Source: Thermoplasmata archaeon (GTDB taxonomy: Archaea; Thermoplasmatota; Thermoplasmata; Thermoplasmatales; Thermoplasmataceae). From it: a stretch of DNA of 17,087 nt. The DNA lies in contig JAKBQO010000015.1 of the NCBI GenBank assembly GCA_021835185.1, positions 1-17,087 of the forward strand, in the 5' to 3' direction. This document shows positions 14,537 through 17,087 of the stretch, piece by piece; position 1 is the stretch's first letter; each line of letters begins with the position of its first letter. Both the position numbers and the translations under genes were made by a program. Below the pieces are notes generated by a model. It did not search any database, was not told the origin of the DNA, and worked only from the letters and a program-made list of their open reading frames with translations.

Positions 14537-14548
14537 GTAAATAAATTT
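14537..14548 (-). promoter_or_regulatory. TATA box of nadM
   Basis: AAATTTATTTAC on the minus strand, centred about 27 bases before ATG 14516. It lies in the 73-base gap after the Dcd/Dut-like gene, so nadM can be transcribed independently of the permease operon. Confidence 0.5.
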
Positions 14549-14589
14549 TTATGATAAGTAAATTTTTGATGGCCTGAAAAGCACTTAAA

Positions 14590-15021
14590 TTATTTCCTGT
14601 TGATTCCATTACTGTTTTGATAATTTCCCGATCTTAAGGAATAATTTTTTTCAGGCTTTTTTATCTCGTAAAATACTATCTGGACAAATTTCATGCCTGT
14701 CATAATTTCGATATCATCCCCGAAATTATAAAATGACATTGTAAGATTCCCACTGAACCCAGCGTCAACAAAGCCAAAAGAGCCAAATATTCCCCTTCTG
14801 GCGTATCTTGATTTTATATGCAGGGAACCTACTATGTTATCTGGAAGAGCAAGTTTTTCCAGGCTTGATATGAAAAATAAGGAATTTTTTACTGCAGTAT
14901 CTCTGTCATGTTCCCCAATTCGTAGATCATAGCCATTTGGAGTCAGGCATTCCTCCATATAATTTTCTGTAATTATTTTCCCCAATGTTATATAATTTGC
15001 TATATCTGAATCATTTAACAT
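14590..15021 (-). CDS. dCTP deaminase/dUTPase-fold protein lacking the deaminase Glu (predicted dUTPase)
   Basis: 143-residue member of the Dcd/Dut trimeric nucleotide hydrolase family. Conserved parts are NGYDLRIG (29-36), the phosphate-binding KSRYARRG (70-77) and GFVDAGFSGNL (83-93) with the conserved Asp (D86). The C-terminal nucleotide-lid motif is Y-Q-N-S-N-G (134-139). The position that in dCTP deaminases carries the catalytic Glu (in L-E-F-Y-N of the E. coli enzyme) is Ser96 here (M-S-F-Y-N). Deamination of dCTP is therefore unlikely, and dUTP diphosphatase activity is the better guess. It is shorter than typical Dcd proteins (about 155-200 residues). GAGGTACC precedes ATG 15021, which lies inside the last codons of the permease gene (11-base overlap), so the two are translated from one message. 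Many annotation pipelines would call it dcd. Confidence 0.85.
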   Translation of the reverse strand: MLNDSDIANYITLGKIITENYMEECLTPNGYDLRIGEHDRDTAVKNSLFFISSLEKLALPDNIVGSLHIKSRYARRGIFGSFGFVDAGFSGNLTMSFYNFGDDIEIMTGMKFVQIVFYEIKKPEKNYSLRSGNYQNSNGINRK

Positions 15022-16360
15022 GCCGTTGTATGGTACCTCTATTAATTACTTTTGTGATTACCGGATAAAGTATAAGTGCCAGCAAAAAGGAAATATAATA
15101 ACTTATGTCCACTCCGCCTAGATACAGCTTTGATATTATCCCCTCGTAGATAATTCCTGGATCCATAAATGGAATAGAGGCCAGCAGTGCTATAAAGTAT
15201 GCCATAATGCCAGGGATATTAAATCCCGCTACCGACCTGATATTAAAATCACTGAACCTGTTCACAATAAAAAAATCAGCCAACATTATACCAAGCCACG
15301 GGGTTATCCAGTAGTCCAGGAGGTATAGAAAATCTTCATAGAATGAATAAAACCTTGTGTACAGTACTATAGAAAGCACTACTGCTATTGCAATGCCAAA
15401 AACTACCGCGTATATGCGCTGTATTTTAAGGCCAGTACTTTTTAGTGAAATTGAATTTGAATAGAGATTTAATGCGTCCGCTGCGATACCACCCAGAAAT
15501 ATGGTAATCAACCCCAAAATCCCATAGGAGCCAAACACATGGCTGAGGTCACTGGCAGGGTTTCCAGAAGGGTTTAAGGACATTATTGCTATAAATACGC
15601 CCGCTATCTCTGCCCAGACTGTTGCAATCAGTCCTCCTGAAAAGGTATAAATAAACGCATTTTTTGTTTTATTGTATCTGGAATAATCTGCAGCGTATGG
15701 TCCCCATGACATGAGATATGAAAATGACGTTGCCAGTGTAATGCCAAATGCCACACCGAATCCGAAATATATGGGTTTATAGGAATATATCTGGCCTATG
15801 TGAAATCCTGCATCAAGTATTATAATGGCAAATAAAATCCCGAGAACGACTGACATGGATTTTTCAAAAATTGAGATTGCTTTTCTTCCAGAATTTGATA
15901 TGAAGAATATTACTATTCCAATTACCAATATGGAAATTTCATAATATGGTATGTGAAAAGCAAGAGAGAATGCAAATGACGCCAGTATAAGATTTACCGT
16001 GAGCCATCCAAGAGTATTCATCCACTGTAGGCCTGTCATGAATATACCAAAATTTTTACCAAAGGCCCTTCTGCCAAGAATCATTTGTGGGAGTCCGGTT
16101 AAAGTTCCTGTTTTAGACATGAATGCCACAAGCAATGACCCCATAACACTTCCTAGAAGCATAGAAAACAAAGCCATTTTGAGGCTAAGACCCAGAAGCA
16201 CAGGAATAAATCCTATGGCAAAATCTCCTATTGTGAGATTCGAGGCAAACCATAGTGTAAAAAGCTCTGATGACTTGTTTTTCCTCATTTCTTTGGGAAC
16301 CGCCTCAAATTCATTGAATAGAAGTTTAGAATTTTTGCCATCAGAATGTTCTGTCTGCAT
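15011..16360 (-). CDS. NCS1-family purine/cytosine-type permease
   Basis: 449-residue membrane transporter of the nucleobase-cation-symport-1 family, which imports cytosine, purines, allantoin or related ring compounds with H+ or Na+. About 12 hydrophobic helices are visible. The family pattern after helix 2 is LTGLPQMILGRRAFG, and the cytoplasmic N terminus ends in KSSELFTLWFASNLTIGDFA, matching the conserved 'W.....' first-helix entry of NCS1 proteins. Helix 5-6 contains SWGPYAADYSRY, another family hallmark. The start at 16360 has a TATA element (16377-16388) about 24 bases upstream, hence a leaderless message. Its 3' end overlaps the Dcd/Dut-fold gene, linking base uptake with pyrimidine-nucleotide clean-up. 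The exact substrate is not readable. Confidence 0.9.
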   Translation of the reverse strand: MQTEHSDGKNSKLLFNEFEAVPKEMRKNKSSELFTLWFASNLTIGDFAIGFIPVLLGLSLKMALFSMLLGSVMGSLLVAFMSKTGTLTGLPQMILGRRAFGKNFGIFMTGLQWMNTLGWLTVNLILASFAFSLAFHIPYYEISILVIGIVIFFISNSGRKAISIFEKSMSVVLGILFAIIILDAGFHIGQIYSYKPIYFGFGVAFGITLATSFSYLMSWGPYAADYSRYNKTKNAFIYTFSGGLIATVWAEIAGVFIAIMSLNPSGNPASDLSHVFGSYGILGLITIFLGGIAADALNLYSNSISLKSTGLKIQRIYAVVFGIAIAVVLSIVLYTRFYSFYEDFLYLLDYWITPWLGIMLADFFIVNRFSDFNIRSVAGFNIPGIMAYFIALLASIPFMDPGIIYEGIISKLYLGGVDISYYISFLLALILYPVITKVINRGTIQRHVK

Positions 16361-16365
16361 ATTCT

Positions 16366-16542
16366 TTAATTAAAGCATAATATATTTACTTTTTTTATCG
16401 AATTCAGTAATTTAGCATCGTTAACTGGAAATCCCGCCATCCTTAGGGGGAATGAGTGCGAATTGATTACGAGAGAGCATCTACTAATATGCCAAATGGA
16501 TACTCCGGTTCCATCACATCCGGTTATTTCATGAACTATCAT
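16366..16542. other. short overlapping frames between permease and hydrolase genes, possible remnant
   Basis: This 244-base gap between the permease start and the hydrolase stop has open frames on both strands. On the minus strand a 58-codon frame starts at ATG 16542 (GGTG eight bases upstream) and stops at 16366, five bases before the permease start. On the plus strand a frame of about 55 codons without a start runs to TGA 16532-16534 and contains GNPAILRGNECE. Local GC is higher than in the flanks. The plus-strand peptide has the look of a transposase C-terminal relic, but no family can be named. It may be a decayed element or chance. Confidence 0.25.
16377..16388 (-). promoter_or_regulatory. 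TATA box of the permease-Dut operon
   Basis: TAAATATATTAT on the minus strand, centred about 24 bases before ATG 16360, the usual distance for leaderless archaeal transcripts. Confidence 0.55.
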
Positions 16543-16604
16543 TTGTCCTGCACCGTTCTCAAGTGATAAATAATGAGTTTATTACACCAATTTTATAAAA
16601 TAAA

Positions 16605-17087
16605 TTATTTTTTTTCAAGTGTTTTAATAATGGATTCCGTATCCATTACAGTGGAAACAGCTGACATGGACTTAAGAGACGCTTCATGCATCTCCTTGCT
16701 GTGCGATGAGCATGAGTCAGAGGCAACTACTGTATAATAACCCAGAGTACCGGCATCTCTGACACTGGTTTCGACTCCTATTTCTGTCGCAATTCCGGTA
16801 AAAATAAGTGTTTTTATTCCAGCATTCTTTAGCATATTGTCAACATTTGTTCCCATAAACAGGCTGGCTGTGTGTTTATTAAGTACATAATCATCCTTTT
16901 CAGGTGCCACTTCATGGTAAATCTCAGCATCATCCGAACCTGGGGCCATGAATACAGGGAGCTTAGATGGGTCATCAACGCCAAACCTCTTCATGAAACT
17001 GTATATACTGGCCGAAGCCATATATCTGAATGGAAGCGGTGTGATCTTTGTATAAAGAACCGGTATGCCCTTATCCCTAGATTTACC
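16605..17087 (-). CDS. isochorismatase-fold hydrolase with Gly at the nucleophile position (5' end beyond window)
   Basis: The frame is open to the window edge: the 22 codons before Met 17021 (GKSRDKGIPVLYTKITPLPF...) match the usual 'A+..G+PV+YT+' strand of the family, so the gene continues upstream and the Met is internal. The isochorismatase/cysteine-hydrolase fold is shown by VLNKHTASLF with the catalytic-type Lys, then the TxVxxxLxxxGIKTLIFTGIATE strand and SVRDAGTLGYYTVVASDSC. In amidase-type members (nicotinamidase and relatives) the strand ends in T-x-x-C-V. Here it is TEIGVETSVRDA, with Gly at the Cys position, as in true isochorismatases of the EntB/PhzD type that need no thiol. The catalytic Asp near the N terminus lies outside the window. 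The substrate is unknown, and an amidase reaction through Cys is ruled out by sequence. Confidence 0.85.
   Translation of the reverse strand, partial: GKSRDKGIPVLYTKITPLPFRYMASASIYSFMKRFGVDDPSKLPVFMAPGSDDAEIYHEVAPEKDDYVLNKHTASLFMGTNVDNMLKNAGIKTLIFTGIATEIGVETSVRDAGTLGYYTVVASDSCSSHSKEMHEASLKSMSAVSTVMDTESIIKTLEKK

Noticed and set aside
1..17087. CRISPR array, toxin-antitoxin pair or defence island
   Set aside because: No regularly spaced direct repeats or Cas genes are present. The only PIN domain belongs to the large ATPase-KH protein, not to a VapC toxin.

Overview
The window looks like a stretch of a Thermoplasmatales-type archaeal chromosome, most like Ferroplasma and its relatives. The evidence is AT-rich DNA, archaeal informational genes (eL15, RFC large subunit, family B DNA polymerase, archaeal PheS, the PIN-ATPase-KH protein, NadM, a Pop5/Rnp2-like protein), and mostly leaderless genes with a TATA box about 25 bases before the start codon. 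The species assignment is an inference from gene content and base composition. No defence island, CRISPR array, prophage or complete insertion sequence was found.

Layout. 1-510: the 3' end of an unidentified coiled-coil-prone protein and a small basic ORF (+). 516-2323: a minus-strand block read as eL15, then tRNA-Ser(UGA), then an orphan protein, with a GNAT acetyltransferase behind its own promoter. 2454-2753: a short Pop5/Rnp2-like RNase P protein gene, divergent from eL15. 2718-2875: a degenerate copy of a 158-bp repeat. 2942-6492 (-): DUF302 protein, membrane flippase, a stand-alone EMAPII/MetRS-beta-like tRNA-binding protein, and RFC large subunit, the last two coupled by a TAATG overlap. 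6523-8343 (-): PIN-ATPase-KH protein, divergent from pheS (8489-9946, +). 9991-11220 (-): MFS transporter. 11276-13609 (-): DNA polymerase B. Its start codon and Shine-Dalgarno sequence lie inside the second copy of the 158-bp repeat (13601-13758). 13998-16360 (-): NadM, a dCTP deaminase/dUTPase-fold protein and an NCS1 nucleobase permease, the last two overlapping. 16605-17087 (-): an isochorismatase-fold hydrolase cut by the window edge.

Most of the window is housekeeping: translation (eL15, tRNA-Ser, PheS, tRNA-binding protein), replication (RfcL, PolB), and nucleotide and cofactor supply (permease, Dcd/Dut-like protein, NadM).

The most unusual signal is the 158-bp repeat, present twice in the same plus-strand direction about 10.9 kb apart and about 82% identical by hand alignment. 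It carries a conserved TATA box, a conserved Shine-Dalgarno, a 37-codon ORF (broken by a stop in one copy) and a second start codon overlapping that ORF as ATGA. One copy forms the whole 5' region of polB, so a dispersed element may supply the polymerase's promoter and leader. Two enzymes also depart from their families at a catalytic position: the Dcd-fold protein has Ser in place of the deaminase Glu, and the isochorismatase-fold protein has Gly in place of the nucleophilic Cys. No wholly new multi-gene system is evident.
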